A stretch of DNA of 64,000 nucleotides from Desertivirga xinjiangensis. Lineage in GTDB: Bacteria > Bacteroidota > Bacteroidia > Sphingobacteriales > Sphingobacteriaceae. Positions 8,458 through 16,238 of the stretch are shown in pieces (within the stretch, counting starts at the first letter, position 1; every line of letters begins with the position of its first letter). The stretch lies in assembly GCF_024436435.1 (NCBI RefSeq), contig NZ_JAFMZP010000001.1:868001-932000 (forward strand). Reading direction: 5' to 3'. The notes under the pieces were generated by a model that saw nothing but the letters and a program-made list of their open reading frames with translations, did no database searches and was not told the DNA's origin. The position numbers and the translations under genes are program-made.

Positions 8458-10511
8458 AATTTATAGCTAAGGGTTAATCGATAATTGCGGCCCGGCATCG
8501 GAAAATTTGCAATGACATCATAGTGCTGGTTGAGCAGGTTATTGATCTCAGCATTTAATTTTAGTTCATTGCCGTTCAGTGTTGTTTTATAGAATGCACT
8601 GAGGTCATGAGTATACCAGGGCTGCATATAATTGTATATGTTGTTGGCAGCTTGATTGTATCGTTCGCCGGTGTAAATGAAGCTGTAGTTTAAGCCAATA
8701 CGCCGGTAATCTGCACCGGCAAGTAAAGAACCGCTGTGAACCGGGATATAGGGGATCTGATCGCCGTAATTTTCATTTGGAGCAGGATTCGCATCTGTTG
8801 CCTTTTGATAGGTATAAACCATTGATGCACTTATAGAAACTTCCTTGGAAAGCTCCCATGATGATTTTATGTTAAGGTCCAGGCCTTTTATATGAACAAG
8901 ACCCAGGTTTCTCATACTCCAAATCGCGATATTATTGCCCGGCTGGGCGATGATCTTGTTTTTTACTTCGTTATAGTAGGCATCGGCCTGCAGGCTAATT
9001 GCAGAAAGCAGGATGTCGTCATAAGTCTTAGAAAAGGTGATCCCCAGGTCATATTGCCTGGTGTATTCGGGTTTAAGGAACCTGTTGCCGATTTGTGTAA
9101 AGTACAGGTCGTTAAAGGTGGGCGTCCTGAACATGGACTTGTAAAAGCCCCTGAGCCTCAATTGATCTGAAGAGAATGGCTGCCAGGAAGCCATAAAAGT
9201 GGGGTTGAATTCTTGTTTGCTCCCTGGAGCTGCGCCTTCCTGAACCTGATCGCTCAGGCTGGTGCTTAGCACGTTAAGTTGAAGATCTAATTTTTTGATT
9301 TTGAGTTGGGTTGCCAGGGCAGCTAAAACCGTGTGCCTTTTCGGGTGAGGAAAGCGGTAAAGATTGGCATCCATAGTATTGTACCTGTAGTCAGTGGAAA
9401 TAGCTATTTGCCAAAAAGATGTTAAGTAATAGGAGTTAGCCATAGAGAAGTATAGTTCCTGCTCATGATATTCGTTTTCCAATAAGCCATTAAGATTGGT
9501 TATCTCCGGATCGAGATAGCGTAACCGGTCGTTAGCATATTTTGAATTGATGAGAATGCTGTATTTTTTGTTAACGTTGTGTCTTACAGATGATTGAATA
9601 AAGAAGTTCTTATCCCATATCCGGTATTTATAATCAAAGCGGTTGCCAACCGTTGCTCCTGGCAGACCACGCTCAGATTGGTAATTGTAGAATTTGATAT
9701 TCCATGTGCCTTCATCTGACAGTTTGCCATAAAGTGCCGCTTCGATCCTGTTGGAGAGGACATCACCATTACTTCGTATGGCACTAGTATCGTATGTTCC
9801 ATTGGTATAGCGGAATTTGTATTTGCCGTTTGCGTTTGTAAGGGAAGTGTTAAGGCTGCCGTAGATCTGATCACTGATCTTATATTGCAGCAGGGCAGAG
9901 GGATTGATCAGGCCAAATGAGCCTGCTTTCAGGTTTAAGCCGGCATTCAATTTAGTTCCTGTCTTGAATCGGGGACTCAAAGTCTTAAGATATACAGAGG
10001 CTGAGGAGGCAACACCAGTTGCCGGTTGAAGAAGATCCGTTCTTTGGCCGTTATATAAGGTTATCTCCTCAATATTGTCCAGTGAAAACTTACCAAGATC
10101 TATTTGGCCGTTCTGTGCATTGCCGAGCTGCAAGCCATCGTAAAATACGGAGGTATGGTTGGTTCCCATGCTTCGCACGTTGATGGTTTTTAGGCCGCCT
10201 ATCCCTCCATAATCCTTTAACTGAACACCAGACAGGTATCTCATGGCGTCTGCTACGGAAAGACTGCTGGTTCTCTTAAGCTCTCCTCCGCTTAGTACCT
10301 GAACAGGTACTGGTGATTTATTCGTTGAGCTTATCCTATGGCTTTTTACTTCAACTTCCTTTAGCTTATGAGCTTTAATCGAATCATTAAGGGGTATTTT
10401 GAACTTATCATCGGAATCTTGAGCAGATACCAGTACAGGTACAGCCATGACTATGAAAAGCCAGAATATTTTCTTTAGATAGATACCAGGATCCCTGAAC
10501 AAAAATGTCAT
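8454..10511 (-). CDS. btuB: TonB-dependent outer-membrane cobalamin receptor BtuB
   Basis: A 685-residue TonB-dependent receptor. An N-terminal signal peptide (residues about 12-31, ending VSAQ) is followed by a likely TonB box (LKEVEVKSH). A plug domain of about 120 residues comes next (RTSSLSVADAMRYLSGVQL, IRSMGTNHTSVFYDG-type sequence), then a 22-strand-type barrel ending in an aromatic/hydrophobic strand (YRLTLSYKL). The start is the ATG at 10511, about 107 nt downstream of a cobalamin riboswitch, which fixes the substrate as a corrinoid with good confidence. The gene overlaps the next one by 4 nt. No btuFCD inner-membrane importer is present in the window. Confidence 0.92.
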   Translation of the reverse strand: MTFLFRDPGIYLKKIFWLFIVMAVPVLVSAQDSDDKFKIPLNDSIKAHKLKEVEVKSHRISSTNKSPVPVQVLSGGELKRTSSLSVADAMRYLSGVQLKDYGGIGGLKTINVRSMGTNHTSVFYDGLQLGNAQNGQIDLGKFSLDNIEEITLYNGQRTDLLQPATGVASSASVYLKTLSPRFKTGTKLNAGLNLKAGSFGLINPSALLQYKISDQIYGSLNTSLTNANGKYKFRYTNGTYDTSAIRSNGDVLSNRIEAALYGKLSDEGTWNIKFYNYQSERGLPGATVGNRFDYKYRIWDKNFFIQSSVRHNVNKKYSILINSKYANDRLRYLDPEITNLNGLLENEYHEQELYFSMANSYYLTSFWQIAISTDYRYNTMDANLYRFPHPKRHTVLAALATQLKIKKLDLQLNVLSTSLSDQVQEGAAPGSKQEFNPTFMASWQPFSSDQLRLRGFYKSMFRTPTFNDLYFTQIGNRFLKPEYTRQYDLGITFSKTYDDILLSAISLQADAYYNEVKNKIIAQPGNNIAIWSMRNLGLVHIKGLDLNIKSSWELSKEVSISASMVYTYQKATDANPAPNENYGDQIPYIPVHSGSLLAGADYRRIGLNYSFIYTGERYNQAANNIYNYMQPWYTHDLSAFYKTTLNGNELKLNAEINNLLNQHYDVIANFPMPGRNYRLTLSYKL

Positions 10512-10617
10512 TGTTATTTCGCTGATTTACAGCAAACAGGGCATAGTACCACAAATGGAAATACACAGAAAGGTATCCTCATTCCAGCTTCAATCCCCGA
10601 AAGCTATGAATTTATGT

Positions 10618-10800
10618 TGCGATGGCAGGTCTTCTGACTTGCTCCCCTTTGCCCTGCCTTCCCATCCTGGTTTTAGCAGGACAGTGGCTTTAAGAATGGG
10701 CTTTGGTTATGGAGCTTACAGCTGCGGGACAGTTCCGGATTTACACCGGATTCCCTTTTAATCCTTTCCTGATGAAACAGGAAAGGAACCAAAAGCAGGT
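10618..10800 (-). ncRNA. Cobalamin (adenosylcobalamin-type) riboswitch
   Basis: Read on the minus strand this shows the class hallmarks in order: GCACCTGCTTTTGGTTCC and an AT-rich stem (CCTTTCCTG/CAGGAAAGG), then GGGAATCCGGTGTAAATCCG and the B12-box region ACTGTCCCGCAGCTGTAAGC, and finally GGAGCAAGTCAGAAGACCTGCC. It is directly upstream of btuB in the same orientation and should repress the receptor operon when B12 is plentiful, probably by sequestering the translation start or by premature termination. Confidence 0.93.
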
Positions 10801-10801
10801 G

Positions 10802-10809
10802 CAAAGGTA
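10802..10809 (-). promoter_or_regulatory. -7 promoter box of the B12 riboswitch operon
   Basis: Minus-strand TACCTTTG is an exact TAnnTTTG match placed just upstream of the riboswitch, so the transcript would start at about 10796, at the base of the aptamer. No clear -33 TTG was found. Confidence 0.55.
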
Positions 10810-10982
10810 TTCATTTAGGTTATAAGTTGCGAGTTGTAAGTAAAAGAAAAAAAGAAGCTAACTCTTCACCTGCAGTCAGATTCATCTAAACAAATGAAGG
10901 ACCTATTTGCTTATTTAGGTCTATAGTTGTAGCAAATCTTTACCAACATGGTCAATAGACATCATACAGCCCGCTAAGTTTT

Positions 10983-12347
10983 ATGTTCTCAGGAAGACTA
11001 AGAATTTTATCCATTGGTTTTATAGTGCATTTGATGCTTACCACACCTTTGATGATTACGGCACAATCCAAACAGGATACAGCAGCACTCACTGGTACTA
11101 AAGCAGTGTGGAACCTGCAACAATCGCTCGAATATGCCCGGCGGAATAATATACAGATCAACACTCTCAGGCTAACAGAACGTTCTGCAAATCAGCAACT
11201 GCTTTTGTCGCGGTCAGCATTACTTCCAGACCTTTTTGCCTCAGGATCACAAAATCTGAATCACAGGAGAAACCAGGGTAACACCATTACCGGAGCTTAT
11301 AACTTAAATTCTGGCTGGACGCTTTACAGAGGCGGCTACTTACGCTCAGATATTCGCCAAAAGGATCTGGCTGTGCAATCCGCTAACCTGAGGGTTCTTG
11401 AGGAAGATAACAATATCACTTTGCAGATCACCTCGGCATACCTGAATATCTTGCTTGACAAAGAAAGTATAATTTATGCCGAAGATCTTGTGAAAACCTC
11501 TAAATCTCAGCTTGAACAGGCACGGCGACAATACGCAGCCGGCAGCATCGCCCGAAGGGATGTAGTTCAGTTTGAGGCTCAGCTGGCAAACGACCAATAT
11601 ACCCTGGTTACCTCGCAGAATGCAGAAAGGCAGGACCTGCTTAATCTCAGAACCCTTTTGCAACTGCCAGCAGGTACTAATTTTGATATCGTTGAGCCGG
11701 ATACAGTGTTGTCGGAGCTTGTCATTACCCCTTTACAAGAGGTACAGCAATACGCTTTACAAAACCGGCCGGAGATAAGGAACAGTGACCTGAATGTACA
11801 GATAGCGGAACTTGACCTTACAAAAGCCAGAGCCGGGTACCTGCCTACTCTAAGTGCGTCTGGCAGCCTTGGAACCACCACGGGGGGGAACAATACAGTG
11901 ATTATCAACAATAATGCGTTTAGCTCAAATACCGGTCAGTTCGGCCGGAACTTTTATCAGCAGGCGGGCATAACACTTTCTATCCCTATATTCGCCAACC
12001 GGACCAACAAAACTAATGTAGAGCTCGCAAAGATCAATATTGAACAGGCCGAGCTTGACCGCCGCAATGCGAGTATAACACTTTCTCAGGAAGTGGAACA
12101 GGCATATATCAATGCGCTGAATGCTCAGGGACAGTACAATGCCGCACGGGAGCAGTTTAGGTACAATCAGGAAGTATTCCGGATATCCAATGAAGAATTA
12201 CGCCTGGGAGCGGCCAATATTTTTACCTTTTACCAACAGCGCAACTTATATGTTCAGGCCTTGCAAAACTATATACAAGCTAAATATAATGCCGCCCTAT
12301 CGGTGAGCATTTATAATTTTTATTCAGGCATTCCTATAACATTATAA
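10983..12347 (+). CDS. TolC-family outer-membrane efflux protein
   Basis: A 454-residue outer-membrane channel of the OEP/TolC family. It has a signal peptide (to about residue 28, ITAQS) and two repeats of the coiled-coil/beta-barrel unit, the first near residues 40-225 (WNLQQSLEYARRNNIQIN) and the second near 240-440 (ALQNRPEIRNSDLNVQIAELDLTKARAGYLPTL). It is the first gene of a four-gene export operon and ends 2 nt before the adaptor gene. It should provide the outer-membrane exit duct for the MacAB-type pump encoded downstream. Confidence 0.93.
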   Translation: MFSGRLRILSIGFIVHLMLTTPLMITAQSKQDTAALTGTKAVWNLQQSLEYARRNNIQINTLRLTERSANQQLLLSRSALLPDLFASGSQNLNHRRNQGNTITGAYNLNSGWTLYRGGYLRSDIRQKDLAVQSANLRVLEEDNNITLQITSAYLNILLDKESIIYAEDLVKTSKSQLEQARRQYAAGSIARRDVVQFEAQLANDQYTLVTSQNAERQDLLNLRTLLQLPAGTNFDIVEPDTVLSELVITPLQEVQQYALQNRPEIRNSDLNVQIAELDLTKARAGYLPTLSASGSLGTTTGGNNTVIINNNAFSSNTGQFGRNFYQQAGITLSIPIFANRTNKTNVELAKINIEQAELDRRNASITLSQEVEQAYINALNAQGQYNAAREQFRYNQEVFRISNEELRLGAANIFTFYQQRNLYVQALQNYIQAKYNAALSVSIYNFYSGIPITL

Positions 12348-12349
12348 TT

Positions 12350-13558
12350 ATGACTAAAAGAAGATTAACATGGATACTGGGAGTGCTTGTTGGACTTGTG
12401 CTCATCTGGTACCTGTTTTTCAGAAAGAAAGAACAGCCTTTAGTGCTTCAAACTGAAAAAGCTCAAAGGGGTAATATCACTGAAAGTGTAACTGCAACCG
12501 GTACGGTTCAGCCCGTGGATACCACATCTGTCGGTACTCGCGTTTCGGGAACTATAGAGGCTATTTATGCTGACTTCAATTCAACGGTGAAAAAAGGTCA
12601 GCTACTGGCAGTTCTTGATAAATCATTATTACAAGCCACGGTTGATCAGACCAGGGCGGCGCTTTCAGAAGCAAAGAGTAATCTTAGTTACCAGTTGAGT
12701 AATTTCAACAGGCAAAAGCAACTGCTGGAAACCGGATCCATCAGTCGTGCGGAGTATGAACTTGCATTAAATAATTACCGCTCGGCCGCAGCAGGCGTAA
12801 AGAATATAGAGGCACAGCTCAGATCAGCGGTGCAGAACATTGCTTTTACAAACATCTATTCTCCGGTTAACGGGGTGGTGTTAAACCGCTCAGTAAATGT
12901 AGGCCAGACTGTTGCGGCTAGTTTCAGCACTCCTACTCTTTTTGTCATAGCACGGGATATCACCCGGATGCAGGTTCAGGCAGCGGTAGACGAAGCCGAT
13001 ATTGGCAGTGTGGACGATGGACAACGGGCTACTTTTACGGTCGACGCTTTTTTAAACGATGTGTTTAAGGGAACGGTACAGGAAATTCGCTTAAGACCAA
13101 ACCGCACCTCGAATGTGGTCACCTATACCACCATTATTAATGCACCAAATAAAGAGTTGAAACTCAAACCGGGAATGACCGCCAACATTACGATCTATAC
13201 TAAGGAAGCGAATAATGTGTTGCTGGTGTCTACCAGGGCGCTGCAGTTCCGGCCGGATTCGAGTATGGCCAAAGAGTATACGATCACACCATTACCAAGA
13301 AATGCAAAGACCAATGTTTCATCTGCACCGGGAAGCGAAGGAGCCGTTAAGGACGCAAATTATGTATGGGTGTTAGAAGGCAAGGTGCTGAAGCAAAAAA
13401 AGATCGAAACCGGATTGAATAATAACACACAGGTTCAGGTACTGAGTGGTTTGTCTGCGAATGAATTGGTTGTTACCGGTATTGCTCCTGCTGCGGGAGA
13501 GGAAGCTGGCCAGCAATCAAGTCCTTTTGTTCCTAAACGGGGAGGAGGAAGGCGATGA
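12350..13558 (+). CDS. macA: MacA-like periplasmic adaptor (HlyD/RND membrane-fusion family)
   Basis: A 402-residue membrane-fusion protein. One N-terminal transmembrane segment (residues about 5-24) anchors it in the inner membrane. A biotinyl-lipoyl-like half-motif follows (GTVQPVDTTSVGTRVSGTI), then an alpha-helical hairpin with heptad-like sequence (residues about 90-160), the second lipoyl half (TNIYSPVNGVVLNRSVNVGQ) and beta-barrel domains. The tail is Gly/Arg rich. It links the TolC channel to the ABC transporter. The stop overlaps the ATPase start (ATGA, 4 nt), so the two are translationally coupled. Confidence 0.92.
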   Translation: MTKRRLTWILGVLVGLVLIWYLFFRKKEQPLVLQTEKAQRGNITESVTATGTVQPVDTTSVGTRVSGTIEAIYADFNSTVKKGQLLAVLDKSLLQATVDQTRAALSEAKSNLSYQLSNFNRQKQLLETGSISRAEYELALNNYRSAAAGVKNIEAQLRSAVQNIAFTNIYSPVNGVVLNRSVNVGQTVAASFSTPTLFVIARDITRMQVQAAVDEADIGSVDDGQRATFTVDAFLNDVFKGTVQEIRLRPNRTSNVVTYTTIINAPNKELKLKPGMTANITIYTKEANNVLLVSTRALQFRPDSSMAKEYTITPLPRNAKTNVSSAPGSEGAVKDANYVWVLEGKVLKQKKIETGLNNNTQVQVLSGLSANELVVTGIAPAAGEEAGQQSSPFVPKRGGGRR

Positions 13559-14301
13559 GCAAGATCTTAGAGATACATGACCTGAAACGGGAATTTAAAG
13601 TCGGATCTGAGATAGTCCGCGCGTTAAAGGGTGTGTCGTTTGACGTAGGAACCGGGGAGTTTATAACGATCATGGGTACCAGCGGCTCGGGAAAAAGTAC
13701 GCTTTTAAATGTCCTGGGCTGTTTGGATAAACCGAGTTCAGGAACCTATCTGCTAGACGGGGTAGATTTGAAGAGTCTGAACCGTAACCAGCTTGCACAG
13801 TTCAGAAATACAAAGATCGGCTTTGTCTTTCAGGCTTATAACTTGCTGCCCCGGACTTCTGCGCTGGAGAATGTAGAACTGCCTTTGTTGTATAATCCTT
13901 CGATAAATACGAAGGAACGGCGGGAGAGGGCGATTCAGGCGCTGGAAGCGGTGAAGCTCGCCGACAGGTTTGATCATACCCCTAATCAGCTTTCGGGCGG
14001 ACAGCAGCAGCGTGTTGCAATCGCCAGGGCATTAGTGAACGAACCGGTAATGATCCTTGCCGATGAGGCTACTGGCAACCTGGACACCCGCACCTCCTAC
14101 GAGATCATGTCGCTGATGCAGGAGCTAAACCAGGTGCAGAAAAAGACTATTGTGTTTGTTACCCATGAACCGGATATTGCTTCTTTTAGCAGCCGGACCA
14201 TTATGCTTCGCGATGGAAAAGTGCAGAAGGATACTCCTAATGAGAATTTGCAATCGGCCAGGGAAGCGCTTAACTCATTACCGGTAACGGAAGATTATTA
14301 A
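13555..14301 (+). CDS. MacB/LolD-type ABC transporter ATPase
   Basis: A 248-residue ATP-binding subunit. Walker [11 protein letters not shown]-loop in [14 protein letters not shown], signature [15 protein letters not shown], Walker [10 protein letters not shown] and the H-loop in VFVTHEP are all intact, so it should be an active ATPase. The sequence type ([19 protein letters not shown]) is that of the MacB/LolD/FtsE group, which powers mechanotransmission rather than classical import. In this genome the ATPase and permease are separate genes, whereas enterobacterial MacB is one fused polypeptide. Confidence 0.93.
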   Translation: MSKILEIHDLKREFKVGSEIVRALKGVSFDVGTGEFITIMGTSGSGKSTLLNVLGCLDKPSSGTYLLDGVDLKSLNRNQLAQFRNTKIGFVFQAYNLLPRTSALENVELPLLYNPSINTKERRERAIQALEAVKLADRFDHTPNQLSGGQQQRVAIARALVNEPVMILADEATGNLDTRTSYEIMSLMQELNQVQKKTIVFVTHEPDIASFSSRTIMLRDGKVQKDTPNENLQSAREALNSLPVTEDY

Positions 14302-14310
14302 CGACATCTC

Positions 14311-15528
14311 ATGAACGCACTTAATTTGTTAAGGATTGCTGTAAAGGCACTGCAAAGAAATAAGCTTCGGGCCTTTCTTACCATGCTGGGAATTATTATC
14401 GGTGTGGCCGCTGTAATTACGATGATGTCAATAGGAGAGGGATCCAGGCGGAGTATAGAGTCTAACCTGACCAGTATGGGTTCAAATATGATCACCATAT
14501 CTCCTTCAAGCAATTCGCCCGGTGTACGTATGTCGGGCAGCAGTATTCAGAGCCTCACTGTAAATGATGTGATAGCGCTTCGGAATCAGGCAACTAACCT
14601 TACTGCCGTCTCGCCAATGGTATCGGCAAGCGGACAGGTGATTAAAGGCGCGCTAAACTGGTCGACAAGTATACAGGGAGCCAGTCCGGAGTATCTGGAC
14701 ATTAGGAAGCTGGAAGTAAGTGAAGGAATCAGTTTTGATGAATCTGATGTTCGTTCTTCTGCTAAAGTCTGCTTGCTCGGAAAAACGGTCATAGACAACT
14801 TGTTTCCCAACGGCGAAAATCCGGTGGGGCAGATCATTCGCTTTAATAAGATCCCATTTCAGGTTATAGGGGTTCTGGCATCAAAGGGTCAAAGTGGTTT
14901 CGGCCAGGATCAGGACGATATCATTATTGCTCCCTACACCACGGTGCAAAACCGGGTGCTTGCAAGTACCTACTTTCAAAGCATTTTTACATCTGCAATA
15001 AGTGAAGCAGCATCTGAAGCAGCCTCAGAAGAGATCACACGTATCCTGCGGGAAACGCACCGGCTAAGAGCAACCGAAGAAAATGACTTCTCTGTACGAA
15101 CCCAGGCTGAACTGATCAATACGCTCAATACTACCATGGGCATGCTGACGGCCTTACTTACCTCTGTGGCCAGTATTTCCCTGGTGATAGGTGGCATAGG
15201 AATCATGAATATCATGTATGTATCGGTGACCGAAAGGACCAGAGAAATAGGGCTGCGGATGTCGATCGGAGCCAGGCCTGTTGATATATTGATGCAGTTT
15301 TTAATAGAAGCTATTTTGATCAGTATTACGGGTGGGGTGATAGGTGTTATTATTGGTGTATCGGCTTCTGTGCTGGTGTCGGGAATATTGAACTGGCCAA
15401 CCGTTATTTCTGAACCTTCGATTGTTATATCCTTCCTGGTTTGTGCTTTAACAGGAGTTTTTTTTGGATATTATCCTGCACAAAAAGCTTCAAGGCTGGA
15501 TCCTATTGAGGCGTTGCGGTATGAGTAG
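14311..15528 (+). CDS. MacB-type ABC permease (MacB_PCD plus FtsX domains)
   Basis: A 405-residue permease. TM1 lies near residues 20-43 (RAFLTMLGIIIGVAAVITMMS), then comes a large periplasmic MacB_PCD domain (about residues 45-270), followed by three C-terminal helices of the FtsX type (ASISLVIGGIGIMNIMYVSVTERTREIG and beyond). The ending YPAQKASRLDPIEALRYE is the usual MacB permease terminus. With the adaptor and TolC protein it forms a tripartite pump for macrolides, peptides, lipids or signalling molecules. The substrate cannot be deduced. Transcription likely ends in the terminator inside the repeat just downstream. Confidence 0.93.
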   Translation: MNALNLLRIAVKALQRNKLRAFLTMLGIIIGVAAVITMMSIGEGSRRSIESNLTSMGSNMITISPSSNSPGVRMSGSSIQSLTVNDVIALRNQATNLTAVSPMVSASGQVIKGALNWSTSIQGASPEYLDIRKLEVSEGISFDESDVRSSAKVCLLGKTVIDNLFPNGENPVGQIIRFNKIPFQVIGVLASKGQSGFGQDQDDIIIAPYTTVQNRVLASTYFQSIFTSAISEAASEAASEEITRILRETHRLRATEENDFSVRTQAELINTLNTTMGMLTALLTSVASISLVIGGIGIMNIMYVSVTERTREIGLRMSIGARPVDILMQFLIEAILISITGGVIGVIIGVSASVLVSGILNWPTVISEPSIVISFLVCALTGVFFGYYPAQKASRLDPIEALRYE

Positions 15529-15534
15529 ACACCA

Positions 15535-15769
15535 GGACACACGCTGCACGCGTGCGCCAGCGCCCAATGTCGTTATTTAAACTTTTGTCTGTCCAGAGAG
15601 TTCCGCAGGGTCTCTGGATTCAGAAATAAATAGCAGTCTCTGACTCCGTTAAAGCGCTATACAAAACGCCTGAGGAGTCGGAGACTCTTTTTTATGGGAT
15701 AACCCTTAGTCCCTGGCGCGCTTAAGCCCCGGCTACAGACTAAGGGCAGCCTTAAGTGCTGCGTGTGCC
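15535..15769. repeat. MITE-like intergenic repeat, copy B
   Basis: Fills the gap between the MacB-type permease and the convergent GNAT gene. It is closely similar to 474-739. The first hairpin has arms CCAGAGA/TCTCTGG, where copy A has CCTTAG(g)AG/CTCTAAGG, so both arms changed together. The second (15635-15647/15674-15686) and third (near 15704-15744) hairpins are conserved. The ends form an imperfect terminal inverted repeat: 15535-15549 (GGACACACGCTGCAC) against 15756-15769 (GTGCTGCGTGTGCC), differing by one gap and one mismatch. No transposase lies nearby. Confidence 0.62.
15635..15694 (+). terminator. Rho-independent terminator inside repeat B
   Basis: Stem AGTCTC-t-GACTCC (15635-15647) pairs with GGAGTC-g-GAGACT (15674-15686) and is followed by CTTTTTT. 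It is positioned to end the tolC-macA-ABC operon. Confidence 0.7.
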
Positions 15770-15783
15770 TTATGAAGTATTTT

Positions 15784-16080
15784 TTAGCCCTTCCTATCTT
15801 CCGTAAGGTGATTCCACTCCGGGTGGCGCTTAAGGAAAGTTTGTGTATAAGAACAAAGAGGGACAAGCCTTAACCCATGTGTGTCTAGAAATCGAAGGGC
15901 TTTTTCAACCATTGCAGCTGCAACACCACGGCCTTCCAGTTCTTCTGGAACTTCGGTATGTAAGATATACACGGTGTTATCGCGTTTTTTGTAGTCGATA
16001 AAGGCACGACTCCCATCAATCCACAACTCAAAATTATGGATATTTTCGTTATTGATCAGTTCAATTTCTTCGTGTTTCAT
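15784..16080 (-). CDS. Small GNAT-family N-acetyltransferase (YjdJ/NATD1 type)
   Basis: A 98-residue protein matching the short Gcn5-related acetyltransferase subfamily. Seen are LWIDGSRAFIDYKKRDNTVY (beta strands), the VPEELEGRGVAAAMVEKAL acetyl-CoA binding loop (usual pattern E-G-x-G-x-A/G), and LVPLCSYTQTFLKRHPEW, which corresponds to the family's C-x-F/Y...hinge and H-P-E end. Substrate unknown. It is divergent from the hybrid kinase gene across a 158-bp region that contains two dyads. Confidence 0.85.
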   Translation of the reverse strand: MKHEEIELINNENIHNFELWIDGSRAFIDYKKRDNTVYILHTEVPEELEGRGVAAAMVEKALRFLDTHGLRLVPLCSYTQTFLKRHPEWNHLTEDRKG

Positions 16081-16142
16081 TTAAACAAATTTACTACCGG
16101 TACCAGCTTCTTAAATTGATGCATGTTAAGATTAACCAGATT

Positions 16143-16198
16143 CTTGTAGAATTGTTACTACAAGTAATTAGAAGTCTCATTACAAACCGCCTTGTAAT
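16143..16198. promoter_or_regulatory. Two inverted repeats between GNAT and hybrid-kinase genes
   Basis: CTTGTAG-N8-CTACAAG lies at 16143-16164 and ATTACAA-N6-TTGTAAT at 16179-16198, both perfect 7-bp arms, with centres about 35 bp apart. Downstream, TACCTTTG at 16206-16213 is an exact TAnnTTTG -7 box for the kinase gene. The dyads share a TTGTA core and look like operators. No cognate regulator can be named. Confidence 0.4.
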
Positions 16199-16238
16199 TA
16201 TGATTTACCTTTGAGCCGCAACATAATTCCCCAGATGG

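Noticed and set aside
10555-10761. Open frame of 68 codons upstream of btuB
   Set aside because: It is antisense to the cobalamin riboswitch, whose conserved RNA elements explain the sequence.
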